From the NCBI RefSeq assembly GCF_030730865.1, contig NZ_JAVALZ010000001.1, forward strand, positions 1,054,001-1,118,000: a stretch of DNA of 64,000 nucleotides, written 5' to 3'. Numbering within the stretch: position 1 is the first letter of the stretch; every line of letters begins with the position of its first letter. The notes beneath the pieces are model-generated. The model did no database searches. It saw nothing but the letters and a program-made list of their open reading frames with translations, and had not been told where the DNA came from. The translations under genes were made by a program, and so were the position numbers. This DNA comes from Uliginosibacterium sp. 31-16 (GTDB taxonomy: Bacteria; Pseudomonadota; Gammaproteobacteria; Burkholderiales; Rhodocyclaceae). This document shows positions 26,059 to 34,118 of this stretch, piece after piece.

Positions 26059-26901
26059 ATGTTCAACTGGCTCAAGACTTCGATCCTGATGGCAGGCATC
26101 GTGGCCTTGTTCGGCGTCGTCGGAATGATGATCGGCGGCGAACGCGGCATGATCCTCGCCCTGCTCTTCGGCGGCGCGATGAATGTGTTCTCGTACTGGT
26201 TTTCCGACAAGATGGTCCTGCGCATGTACAACGCGCAGGAAGTCGACGCGGCCAGTTCGCCCTATCTGTACAACATGGTGAAGCAACTGGCGCAACGTGC
26301 CCAGCTGCCGATGCCGCGTGTCTACATCATCGACGAAGCGCAACCCAACGCCTTCGCCACCGGGCGCAACCCGGAGCATGCTGCGGTGGCCGCCACCAGC
26401 GGCATCCTGCAGATGCTCACCGAGCGCGAACTGCGCGGCGTGATGGCGCACGAGCTGGCCCACGTGAAGCACCGCGACATCCTGATCTCGACGATCTCGG
26501 CGACCATGGCCGGCGCGATTTCGGCTCTGGCCAACTTCGCGATGTTCTTCGGCGGACGTGACGAGAACGGCCGTCCGGCCAACCCGATCGCAACGATTGC
26601 CGTGGCCCTGCTCGCCCCGCTGGCCGCCAGCCTGATCCAGATGGCGATTTCGCGCGCCCGCGAATACGAAGCCGACGCTGGCGGCGCGGCGTTCTGCGGC
26701 GACCCGGATGCCCTGGCCGACGCGCTGCAGAAGATCGACTACTACGCGCGCGGCATTCCGATGCCGGTGGCGGACGATCACCCGGCCACCGCACAGATGA
26801 TGATCATGAATCCGCTCTCGGGCGGTGGTCTGGCCGGGCTGTTCTCAACCCACCCGCCGACCGAGGAACGCATCCGCCGGCTGCGCGCGATGACGCGCTG
26901 A
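26059..26901 (+). CDS. htpX: Membrane zinc protease HtpX
   Basis: Inner-membrane M48 metalloprotease of 280 residues that degrades damaged membrane proteins. Two N-terminal membrane segments (about residues 4-24 and 30-50) precede the catalytic site HELAHVKH (HExxH, about 131-138). Two more hydrophobic segments follow, then the zinc-binding glutamate in [16 protein letters not shown]. The C-terminal [15 protein letters not shown] is characteristic. It is flanked on both sides by copies of a REP-like element and ends in a strong terminator. Confidence 0.96.
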   Translation: MFNWLKTSILMAGIVALFGVVGMMIGGERGMILALLFGGAMNVFSYWFSDKMVLRMYNAQEVDAASSPYLYNMVKQLAQRAQLPMPRVYIIDEAQPNAFATGRNPEHAAVAATSGILQMLTERELRGVMAHELAHVKHRDILISTISATMAGAISALANFAMFFGGRDENGRPANPIATIAVALLAPLAASLIQMAISRAREYEADAGGAAFCGDPDALADALQKIDYYARGIPMPVADDHPATAQMMIMNPLSGGGLAGLFSTHPPTEERIRRLRAMTR

Positions 26902-26940
26902 GCGCCGATCCGGCCCGAACCGCAGTTTGATGACACGACG

Positions 26941-26968
26941 AAGCCCGGCCAATGCCGGGCTTCTTTTT
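26941..26968 (+). terminator. Terminator after htpX
   Basis: AAGCCCGGC-CAAT-GCCGGGCTTCTTTTT: a strong stem with a T-run, 40 nt after the htpX stop. Confidence 0.9.
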
Positions 26969-27014
26969 GTCCGTTCAGCCGCGCATGCACACGGGAAAAT
27001 CCACTCTGCCGGAA

Positions 27015-27124
27015 AGCCGCATGGGGCGGGCCTTTCCAGACATGCCACGTCAGGATCAAGGCAGATCGCGCCTCGTCGGGACGACCTGCTGAAGAAGTCC
27101 GCCAGAAGCGGCTTTGCAGACAGG
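27015..27124. repeat. REP-like element B (downstream of htpX)
   Basis: Carries the 19-nt block shared with element A (27015-27033), the CTGAAGAAGTCCG block (27089-27101) and GCGGCTTTGCAGACAGG (27108-27124), the last being identical to a block in element C at 35187-35203. It links the copies into one family. Confidence 0.75.
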
Positions 27125-27138
27125 CGTCCGGGGAAAAG

Positions 27139-28188
27139 CTAGCTCGCCCAGGCTCGGATCTTCTCCGCGATGCGGTACAGCGGCAGCACCTCGCGCACGC
27201 CTCCGCGCTTGACGGCCGCCCTGGGCATGCCGAAGACCACGCAGGTTTCCTCGGACTCGGCCACCGTCATCGCTCCGGCATCGAACATCTCTTTCATGCC
27301 CAGTGCGCCGTCGTCGCCCATGCCGGTCATCAGCACCCCGATGGCATTGCGCCCGGCGGCCCGGGCGACGGAGCCAAACAGGCAGTCCACCGACGGCTTG
27401 TGGCGGTTGATCACCGGCCCGTCGATGACCTCGACGGTATAGCCCGTGCCATTCTTCTGCAGGCGCATCTGCTTGCCGGCCTCGGCCACCAGCGCGAGGC
27501 CACGCTCCACTCGCTGCCCGTTCTGCGCTTCGCGCAGTTCGAGGCGCACATCATGATTGAGGCGGTCAGCGAATTTTTTCGAGAACCCGATCGGCATGTG
27601 CTGCACGATCACGATGCCCGGCAGATCCGGCGGCAAGGCTGTCAGCACGGTTTCGAGCGCCTGCGTGCCCCCGGTGGAGGCGCCCAGCGCGATGATGCGG
27701 CCGTCACTGACACCCGCCGGGCGAATCATCTTGACCACCGGCGGCGCTGCCGGACGCAGCGCCTGGCTGGCAATCTGGTGCAGACGTGCCAGATTGGTCT
27801 GCGCCGCAGCACGCACGGCCGCCACAATGCTGTCGCTCTCGTCCTCGAAGAAATTCGCCACGCCGGCACGCGGCTTGGTGATCAGGCTGAGGGCTCCGGC
27901 CGCCAGCGCGTCGACCCCGGCCTGCGCGCCGTCGCCCACCAGCGTGGAGCAGATCACCACCGGCGTGGGGCGCTCGGCCATGATCTTCCTGAGGAAGGTG
28001 ATGCCATCCATACGCGGCATCTGGATGTCCAGCACGATGACATCCGGCCATTCCTTTGCCATCCGCTCCATGGCGTGAATCGGGTCTATCGCCGTATCCA
28101 GCACCCGAATGCCCGGCTGCTGCTCCAGGATCTGTTTTGCGGCCTCCCGCACCAGGGCGGAATCATCGACGATCAGGACCTTGATCAT
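27139..28188 (-). CDS. cheB: CheB-type protein-glutamate methylesterase
   Basis: Protein of 349 residues. The N-terminal receiver domain (MIKVLIVDDSALVREAAKQIL; phosphoacceptor Asp in VLDIQMPRMDG, near residue 55) controls a C-terminal methylesterase domain with the serine in ALGASTGGTQAL, the histidine in VIVQHMPIGFSKKFADRLN and a late GDDGALG aspartate region. CheB demethylates or deamidates chemoreceptors. It starts 25 nt after the CheA-like gene. No receptor, CheR or CheW gene lies nearby. ATG 28188 is chosen because the receiver fold begins there. Confidence 0.93.
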   Translation of the reverse strand: MIKVLIVDDSALVREAAKQILEQQPGIRVLDTAIDPIHAMERMAKEWPDVIVLDIQMPRMDGITFLRKIMAERPTPVVICSTLVGDGAQAGVDALAAGALSLITKPRAGVANFFEDESDSIVAAVRAAAQTNLARLHQIASQALRPAAPPVVKMIRPAGVSDGRIIALGASTGGTQALETVLTALPPDLPGIVIVQHMPIGFSKKFADRLNHDVRLELREAQNGQRVERGLALVAEAGKQMRLQKNGTGYTVEVIDGPVINRHKPSVDCLFGSVARAAGRNAIGVLMTGMGDDGALGMKEMFDAGAMTVAESEETCVVFGMPRAAVKRGGVREVLPLYRIAEKIRAWAS

Positions 28189-28213
28189 GGCGTCTCCATC
28201 GGGGTGAATCAGC

Positions 28214-29983
28214 TCAGACGACGGGCTGCGTGCCGGCGGACGCCTGCAGCTGCGCACGGCCTCCCGGAAAGACGGCAGGCAGACGGATTTCAAAACGGCA
28301 GCCCAGCCCCGGCGCACTGCTGACGGCCAGCGTCCCGCCCAGCGCCTGGACGGCATCCCGCACGACATCAAGGCCGACCCCGCGTCCGGAAAAGTGCGTG
28401 GGCGTTCCGACGGTGGAGAAGCCCGGCTCGAACAGCAGCGGGTAGAGCGCATGCGCCTCCGGCCGCAGCGTGTCACTCAGCAAGCCTTGTGCGACAGCGA
28501 CTGCGCGCACGCGCTCGCAATCGATGCCAGCACCATCATCACTCACTGCAAACACCAGCCAGTCGCCCGTTTCGCCAAAGTCCTCGCGTGCCTCCACGCT
28601 GAGCGTGCCATGTGCCGGCTTGCCGACCCGCTGGCGCTGATCGGGCAACTCCAGACCATGATCAATGGCGTTGCGCAGCAGATGCATCAATGCGTCGCCC
28701 AGCAGATCAACCACCGTCCGGTCCAGCAGGATTTCACCGCCACTCAGGCGCAGATCGGCGTGCTTGCCAAGCTCCTGCGCCGTGTCACGTACCACCCGGT
28801 GCAGGCGTCGGGAGAGTTCGCCAAAACGGCTGCAGCGCAAGCTGTCGGCACACTTCCGGGCCTTTGTCATTTCGTTCTGCAGGCTCGCCAGCTCACCGCC
28901 GGAAACCGGCGCATCACGCCGGCACAGCCCCTCGATCGTGCGCTGCAGCACCCCCATGCTGGCGATCAACCCGTCCAGCTGTTCCGTCGAAACGCGCAGC
29001 TGCTGGCTCACGCGCACCTGCTCGCGCTTGATTTCATCCTGGCGCTGCAGCACTGCGGTGACGACTTCCGGCGGCACGAAGCCTTCATCCACCAGAATGC
29101 TGCCCAGCGGTTTGCGCTCGCCACTTTCGCTGCGCTGCGTGCGCAGCCCGCTGTCGAGCTCCGCCGGCGTCAGCGCGCCGACGCGCATGAGCATTTCACC
29201 CGCGTGCAGGTCATCATCCGGCAGCGCCTGAATCCGCCCCAGATAGCCTTTGACCCGGGTGGCGGGCGGCGTGAGCTGCAGATCGCAGCGGTCGCGCACG
29301 AAGGAAAAAACGTCTTCGATGGCCTGCTTGTCAGCCATCGTATCGAGCAGCACGACAAACTGCAGATAGCACAACTCGGGGTTGTAGACGGGCGGCTCGG
29401 GCAGATCGTCAATGCAGGTGTGCAGGCTGAAAATGCGTCCCAGCGAAGTCAGATGGCGCAGGAAATACACCGGGTCCATGCCCTCCCGCAGAACCTCCGG
29501 AGCAAAACGCAACTGCAGACGCCAGCACTCTTCGGCACAAGCGGCCCCGGCTCTTGCAGGCGCAAGCCCGGGTGCCGGCAAGGCGTGCAGCTCTTCACCT
29601 TCCAGATAAGGCACCAGCAAGCCGATCAGGCGTGCCCGGTCAGCGTCGGCAAACGCCGGGCTGTCTTCTGCCTCCATCCCGGCCAGACCGATCAGGAAGC
29701 GCAGATGATCGCAACACGCCAACAGCACCGTGATCAACCCGGCATCCGCCTGCAATGCGCCATCGCGCAGGCGTGCCAGCACGCTTTCGGCCACGTGCGC
29801 AAACCACTCCACTTCGCCGTGCTGCATCACCGTCGCGTTACCCTTGATGGTATGGGCGGCACGAAACACCGCATCAAGCGCGCTACGCCCCTGCGGCTCG
29901 CGCTCCAGCGCCAGCAGCTGGCTCTCCAGCTCATCGAGCCGGACACTGCAGTCGGCGACAAAAAGAGCGATGGCTTCATCCAT
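28214..29983 (-). CDS. CheA-like histidine kinase lacking a CheW domain
   Basis: Protein of 589 residues. The N-terminal Hpt domain has the phosphoacceptor His44 in AAHTIKGNA. A CheA-type middle region follows (about 155-245; WRLQLRFAPEVLREGMDP). An MshEN-like stretch comes next (about 265-310; LGSILVDEGFVPPEVVTAVLQRQ), then dimerisation helices. The kinase ATPase domain is complete: LLRNAIDHGLE, DDGAGID, GRGVGLD. The protein stops about 35 residues after that, so the C-terminal CheW-like P5 domain that couples CheA to receptors is absent. It is probably co-transcribed with STAS and CheB genes; the likely phosphate acceptor is the CheB receiver. Confidence 0.88.
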   Translation of the reverse strand: MDEAIALFVADCSVRLDELESQLLALEREPQGRSALDAVFRAAHTIKGNATVMQHGEVEWFAHVAESVLARLRDGALQADAGLITVLLACCDHLRFLIGLAGMEAEDSPAFADADRARLIGLLVPYLEGEELHALPAPGLAPARAGAACAEECWRLQLRFAPEVLREGMDPVYFLRHLTSLGRIFSLHTCIDDLPEPPVYNPELCYLQFVVLLDTMADKQAIEDVFSFVRDRCDLQLTPPATRVKGYLGRIQALPDDDLHAGEMLMRVGALTPAELDSGLRTQRSESGERKPLGSILVDEGFVPPEVVTAVLQRQDEIKREQVRVSQQLRVSTEQLDGLIASMGVLQRTIEGLCRRDAPVSGGELASLQNEMTKARKCADSLRCSRFGELSRRLHRVVRDTAQELGKHADLRLSGGEILLDRTVVDLLGDALMHLLRNAIDHGLELPDQRQRVGKPAHGTLSVEAREDFGETGDWLVFAVSDDGAGIDCERVRAVAVAQGLLSDTLRPEAHALYPLLFEPGFSTVGTPTHFSGRGVGLDVVRDAVQALGGTLAVSSAPGLGCRFEIRLPAVFPGGRAQLQASAGTQPVV

Positions 29984-30003
29984 GCCTGCGTCTCCTGGCG
30001 GAG

Positions 30004-30297
30004 TCAGACCGGCAGCAACGGCGCATGCGCCTGCAGCAGGCCATCAAGCTGGTAAAAGCTCACCATCTCACTGACCACCGCACTGGGATTGGCAAACTCC
30101 AGCTGCGTCAGCGCACTGTTTGCCTCGCGCCTCACCGTCAGCAGGAGCTGGATGCCTGCCGTGTCGATATGGCTGACGGCGGAAAGGTCCAGATTCAGCC
30201 GCTCGCCACTGCGCGCAGCTTCGATCAGGCGGGGGGCGAGTGTGCGCACGTGATGCACAGTCAATTCCTCGGGAACAATCATCGGCTGGACCAGCAT
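30004..30297 (-). CDS. STAS-domain protein
   Basis: Protein of 97 residues covering a single STAS domain, the fold of anti-sigma-factor antagonists. The loop that in SpoIIAA-type proteins reads DSSG is DTAG here (residues 45-48), so the usual phospho-serine is replaced and only a threonine could be modified. Similar small STAS genes head some chemosensory operons. It is first of a three-gene unit with the CheA-like and CheB genes, 20 nt upstream of the kinase. Partner unknown. Confidence 0.82.
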   Translation of the reverse strand: MLVQPMIVPEELTVHHVRTLAPRLIEAARSGERLNLDLSAVSHIDTAGIQLLLTVRREANSALTQLEFANPSAVVSEMVSFYQLDGLLQAHAPLLPV

Positions 30298-30447
30298 GTT
30301 TTCCTCATCTTGGCAGGGTTTACTGCCCGCTGGTCGTGCGCACGGAGCGGGCGGATCGTGTTCTTATTACGGCTCATGTGCGCCGGACTTTCGAGCCCGC
30401 GACCGCCGATTTCCCTTGTGGACAGACTTGTCCAGTGCTACCGGATC

Positions 30448-31326
30448 ATGACCAGAGAATTTGCCGAACAACCGTCAGACGGCTTCGTCGAGCACCTCGC
30501 CCCGGCACTCGAACTGCGCTGCAGCGGCCGTCTGCTGGCCGGCGGGCACAGCGATTTCCAGAACTGGGAAGTGTGGGACACCGCCGCCTTCGGCCGCCTC
30601 TACCGGCTGGACGGGCGCAGCATGGCCAGCGAACGTGACAGCTTCCTGTGCCACGAACCGCTGGTGCACATCGCCGGGCTGGCTCACCCCGAGCCCCGCC
30701 ATGCGCTGATCCTCGGTGGCGGCGACGGTGCTTCAGCCGCCGAACTGCTCAAGCACCCCCGCATGCAAGAGATCGTGATCGCCGAACTCGACCCGGCAGT
30801 CGTGCAACTCACCCGCGAATTCCTGCCCGACCTGCACGACGGCGCGCTGGATAGCCCGCAAGTCACGCTTAACTTCGGCGATGCAGCAGCCTACGTGCGC
30901 AGCTGGCAGCCAGAAGAAGGCTCATTTGACCTGATCGTCTTCGATCTGACCGATCCGGACACAGCTGCTGCCCCGCTTTTCAGCGTCGACTTCTTCCGCG
31001 CCTGCAAACGCCTGCTCAACAAGCAGGGCGCGCTCAGCCTGCATCTGGGCTCGCCGCTGTGGCAGCGTGAGCAGGTAGAGGCCCTGCTGGGCCACCTGCG
31101 CGAAGTGTTCGCGCTGGTCACCCCATGCTTCCCGACGATCCCGCTGTATGGCGGGCTGTGGAGCATGGCGGTCGCTTCCGATGCGCTCGACCCGACCGCC
31201 CTGCCCGGCAGTACACTCGCCCCCCGCATCGAAGGCCTGCTCGGCAATCTGCGCCTGATCGACGCCAGCCAGTATCATGCGCTGCTCGCCTGCCCGCCGT
31301 GGCTGGAACAGTTCGAAGGCTTCTGA
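30448..31326 (+). CDS. speE: Polyamine aminopropyltransferase (spermidine synthase)
   Basis: Cytoplasmic enzyme of 292 residues that transfers an aminopropyl group from decarboxylated SAM to putrescine. Motifs include GGGDGASAAELLKHP (about residues 91-105, nucleoside binding), IAELDPAVV, and FDLIVFDLTDPD with the catalytic aspartates. SERDSFLCHEPLVH matches the substrate-side loop. ATG 30448 was chosen because homology begins soon after it; the frame is open much further upstream over the divergent STAS gene. hemW follows 6 nt after the stop, so the two form an operon. Confidence 0.9.
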   Translation: MTREFAEQPSDGFVEHLAPALELRCSGRLLAGGHSDFQNWEVWDTAAFGRLYRLDGRSMASERDSFLCHEPLVHIAGLAHPEPRHALILGGGDGASAAELLKHPRMQEIVIAELDPAVVQLTREFLPDLHDGALDSPQVTLNFGDAAAYVRSWQPEEGSFDLIVFDLTDPDTAAAPLFSVDFFRACKRLLNKQGALSLHLGSPLWQREQVEALLGHLREVFALVTPCFPTIPLYGGLWSMAVASDALDPTALPGSTLAPRIEGLLGNLRLIDASQYHALLACPPWLEQFEGF

Positions 31327-31332
31327 AGCGCT

Positions 31333-32538
31333 ATGCCCCGCACCATCCCCATCATCCCGCGCGCCGCTGCGCTCAAGACCCACGCGCCGGCGCTGACGGC
31401 TCCGCCGCCGCTGTCGCTGTACATCCACTTCCCGTGGTGCGTGCGGAAGTGCCCGTATTGCGATTTCAATTCGCACAACATCAAGGACGCCGGCATCCCC
31501 GAGGCGGCCTATATCGACACCCTGATCGCCGATCTGGAGGCCAGCCTGCCGCGCGTATGGGGGCGGCGCGTGCATAGCATCTTCATCGGTGGCGGCACGC
31601 CCAGCCTGATGTCGCCGGAAGGGCTGGATCGCCTGCTGACGGCCGTGCGCAGCCTGCTGCCGCTGGAGCCGGGCTGCGAGATCACGCTGGAAGCCAACCC
31701 GGGCACGGTCGAGGCGGGGCGTTTTGCGGCCTTTCACGCCGCCGGGGTCACGCGTGTGAGCGTGGGCATCCAGAGTTTCAATGAGGCCCACCTGAAGGCG
31801 CTCGGACGCATTCACGACCGCGGCGAGGCCATCCGTGCCCTGGAAGCCGCCGCAACCTATTTCACGACCTGGAACGCCGACCTGATGTACGCCCTGCCGG
31901 GGCAAACACTGGCCGAAGCCGAGGCTGATCTGGCTCAGGTGCTGGAATTTGCGCCACCGCATCTGTCCTGCTACCACCTCACCCTGGAGCCAAACACCCT
32001 GTTCCACCGCGATCCGCCGCCGCTGCCGGACGACGATCTGTCCGCCGACATGCAGGAGATGATCGAGGCGCGCCTGGCTGCAGCGGGCTACAGCCACTAT
32101 GAAACCTCGGCCTTCGCGCGCCAGGGGCACAAATGCCTTCACAACCTGAACTACTGGCGCTTCGGTGATTACCTTGGCATCGGCGCGGGCGCGCACGGCA
32201 AGCTCTCGGATCACCTCGGCGTGCATCGCCAGATGCGCCACAAGCACCCGAACACCTATCTGGAGCAGGGCGCGCGCGGCGATTTCATCCAGGAACAGCA
32301 CACCGTGGAAGCCCACGAACTGCCCTTCGAGTTCATGATGAACGCCCTGCGCCTGACCGAAGGCGTGCCGCGCACGCTGTTTCAGGAACGCACCGGCCTG
32401 CCGCTGGAAGTGATCGAAGAAAAACTGCTCGCCGCCCGCCAGCGCGGCCTGCTACAGATTACGGAGACGGCATTGGGCCCCAGCGAGCAGGGCCGGCGCT
32501 TTCTGAACGATTTGCTGGAGCACTTCCTGGCGAACTGA
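31333..32538 (+). CDS. hemW: Radical SAM heme chaperone HemW
   Basis: Protein of 401 residues in the HemN-like family. The 4Fe-4S/SAM motif is IHFPWCVRKCPYCDF (CxxxCxxC, about residues 36-43), followed by FIGGGTPSLMSPEGLDRLL and RVSVGIQSFNEAHLKALGR. The short N-terminal part and overall length fit HemW, which delivers heme to apoproteins, rather than coproporphyrinogen dehydrogenase HemN. It lies 6 nt downstream of speE. A TTG/GTG alternative start is not needed; ATG 31333 works. Confidence 0.92.
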   Translation: MPRTIPIIPRAAALKTHAPALTAPPPLSLYIHFPWCVRKCPYCDFNSHNIKDAGIPEAAYIDTLIADLEASLPRVWGRRVHSIFIGGGTPSLMSPEGLDRLLTAVRSLLPLEPGCEITLEANPGTVEAGRFAAFHAAGVTRVSVGIQSFNEAHLKALGRIHDRGEAIRALEAAATYFTTWNADLMYALPGQTLAEAEADLAQVLEFAPPHLSCYHLTLEPNTLFHRDPPPLPDDDLSADMQEMIEARLAAAGYSHYETSAFARQGHKCLHNLNYWRFGDYLGIGAGAHGKLSDHLGVHRQMRHKHPNTYLEQGARGDFIQEQHTVEAHELPFEFMMNALRLTEGVPRTLFQERTGLPLEVIEEKLLAARQRGLLQITETALGPSEQGRRFLNDLLEHFLAN

Positions 32539-32609
32539 AAGGCAGCCCGTGGAACAACTGGCCGACCCTGCTGTCGCATCTGGACATGCCATTCAGGGAG
32601 GCCTCTTTC

Positions 32610-33494
32610 ATGACCCCTTTGCACAGCCTGCTCGTTGCCACCGATTTTTCCGCGCCTGCCCGCCTCGCCGCACAGCGTGCGGCGCACATTGCCCGCGACA
32701 CCGGGGCACGCCTCGAACTGCTGCATGTCATCGAAACCCGTGGCCTGCCACAGTTGCGGGAATTATTCGGTGAAGCCAGCGAGGCACTTTCCAGCCGCCT
32801 GGAAAGCGGCTTCCGCAGCGAACTGGATGAACTCGCCACCAGTATTGGCGAGCCGGTGGGCATCAGTGCCGGCCAGCATTTGCGCAGTGGCAAGGTGCTC
32901 GATGAAATCTGCAGCGTGGCCGACGCCATGGACACCAGCCTGCTGGTGCTTGGCGCTCACGGAGCCGGCTTCATCCGCCAGTTCCTGCTCGGCACCACCG
33001 CCGAACGCCTGTTGCGGCGAGCCCTGCGCCCCCTGCTGGTGGTGCGCCGTCCCTGCACGCAAGCCTATCAGCGCGTTCTGGTTGGCGTGGATTTCTCCGC
33101 CGGCTCGAGGCAGGCCATCCATTCAGCCTGTGCGCTGGCCCCGACAGCGCAGATCACCCTGTTTCACGCCTTTGAGATCCCCTTTGAAAGCAAGCTTCGG
33201 TTTGCCGAAGTGGAAGAGTCCGTGCTCGACCAGTACCGCAGCCGTGCACGCCAGAAAGCCACTCACGAGCTCAATCAGATCGCCGGGGATGCAGGCCTGA
33301 GCACCCATGATCACTACACCCTGATCGCCCACGGCACCCCGGCGGCGCATCTGCTCAAGGCGGCGCAGGATCTGGATGCCGACCTGATCGTCGTATGCAA
33401 GCACGGGGTCTCGATGGGCGACGAACTTCTCCTGGGCAGCGTGACCCGGCAGGTGCTCGCCGAAGCCAGCTGTGACGTGCTGGTCGTGCGCTAG
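32610..33494 (+). CDS. Tandem universal stress protein (UspA)
   Basis: Protein of 294 residues with two UspA domains. Domain 1 (about 1-145) runs LLVATDFSAPARLAAQRAA ... LLVLGAHGAGFIRQFLLGTTAERLLRRALRPLLVVR. Domain 2 (about 152-294) runs VLVGVDFSAGSRQAIHSAC ... LIVVCKHGVSMGDELLLGSVTRQVLAEASCDVLVVR. The GxxxG-9/10-G pattern for ATP binding is present, so it is probably of the nucleotide-binding type. ATG 32610 is set by GGGAGG 7 nt upstream. Likely a stress protein; no specific partner. Confidence 0.9.
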   Translation: MTPLHSLLVATDFSAPARLAAQRAAHIARDTGARLELLHVIETRGLPQLRELFGEASEALSSRLESGFRSELDELATSIGEPVGISAGQHLRSGKVLDEICSVADAMDTSLLVLGAHGAGFIRQFLLGTTAERLLRRALRPLLVVRRPCTQAYQRVLVGVDFSAGSRQAIHSACALAPTAQITLFHAFEIPFESKLRFAEVEESVLDQYRSRARQKATHELNQIAGDAGLSTHDHYTLIAHGTPAAHLLKAAQDLDADLIVVCKHGVSMGDELLLGSVTRQVLAEASCDVLVVR

Positions 33495-33535
33495 CGCCGG
33501 AGCGCATCAGGATGTCTGGATGTCGACTTGTCGGG

Positions 33536-33579
33536 GCGGGCATTGGCCGCGAGAATGCAGGCTCGCGGCCAATGCCCGC
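33536..33579. repeat. Perfect 18-bp inverted repeat (hairpin)
   Basis: GCGGGCATTGGCCGCGAG (33536-33553) and its exact reverse complement (33562-33579) around an 8-nt loop, between the UspA and GNAT genes. Very stable stem, no T-run; it may end uspA transcription or block RNA decay, and it sits 17 nt before the next start codon. Confidence 0.9.
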
Positions 33580-33596
33580 TCAGCCAGACCCACACC

Positions 33597-34091
33597 ATGA
33601 CCGATACGCCTGACGACAGCCTGCACGAAGCCTCCACCCGCGATTACCGCCCGACCGATGCGCCGGCGCTGGCAGCGGTGTACCGCGCGGCCATCCTTGA
33701 AACCGGCGCTTCCGCCTACACCGCCGAGCAGTGCGCGGCCTGGGCCGCCACAGCGGACGATGCCGCCGCCTGGGCACAGCGCCTGCAGGACAACTGGGTA
33801 CGGGTCGCCGAAGACGAGACCGGTGAGATCCTCGGTTTTGGCGGCATCCTGATGCCGGGCACGATTGATCTGCTCTTCGTGGCGCCTGAGGCCAACCGGC
33901 AGGGCGTGGGCAGCCTGATCCTCGACGATCTGCTGGAACTAGCCGCCGCCATGGGCGCGAAGCAGGTGCGCGCCATCGCCAGCAATCTGTCGAAACCCTT
34001 CTTCGAGAAGCACGGTTTCAAGCTGGTGGAGAGCGGCGAGCACGAACGCTGCGGTCAGAGCCTCGCGTGTCACTTGCTGGTGAAGGGCTGA
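33597..34091 (+). CDS. GNAT-family N-acetyltransferase
   Basis: Protein of 164 residues with the GNAT acetyl-CoA core: the N-terminal YRPTDAPALAAVYRAAI helix region, IDLLFVAPEANRQGVGSLILDDLLELA (motif A, about residues 92-118, R/Q-xx-G-x-G/S loop), and ASNLSKPFFEKHGFKLVE (motif B). The substrate cannot be predicted; YafP-like small-molecule or peptide acetylation is typical. ATG 33597 is preceded by a large hairpin, so its translation or transcription may be controlled there. Confidence 0.85.
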   Translation: MTDTPDDSLHEASTRDYRPTDAPALAAVYRAAILETGASAYTAEQCAAWAATADDAAAWAQRLQDNWVRVAEDETGEILGFGGILMPGTIDLLFVAPEANRQGVGSLILDDLLELAAAMGAKQVRAIASNLSKPFFEKHGFKLVESGEHERCGQSLACHLLVKG

Positions 34092-34118
34092 CGGGCGCGT
34101 GCCTTGCCGGAGTCCTGT

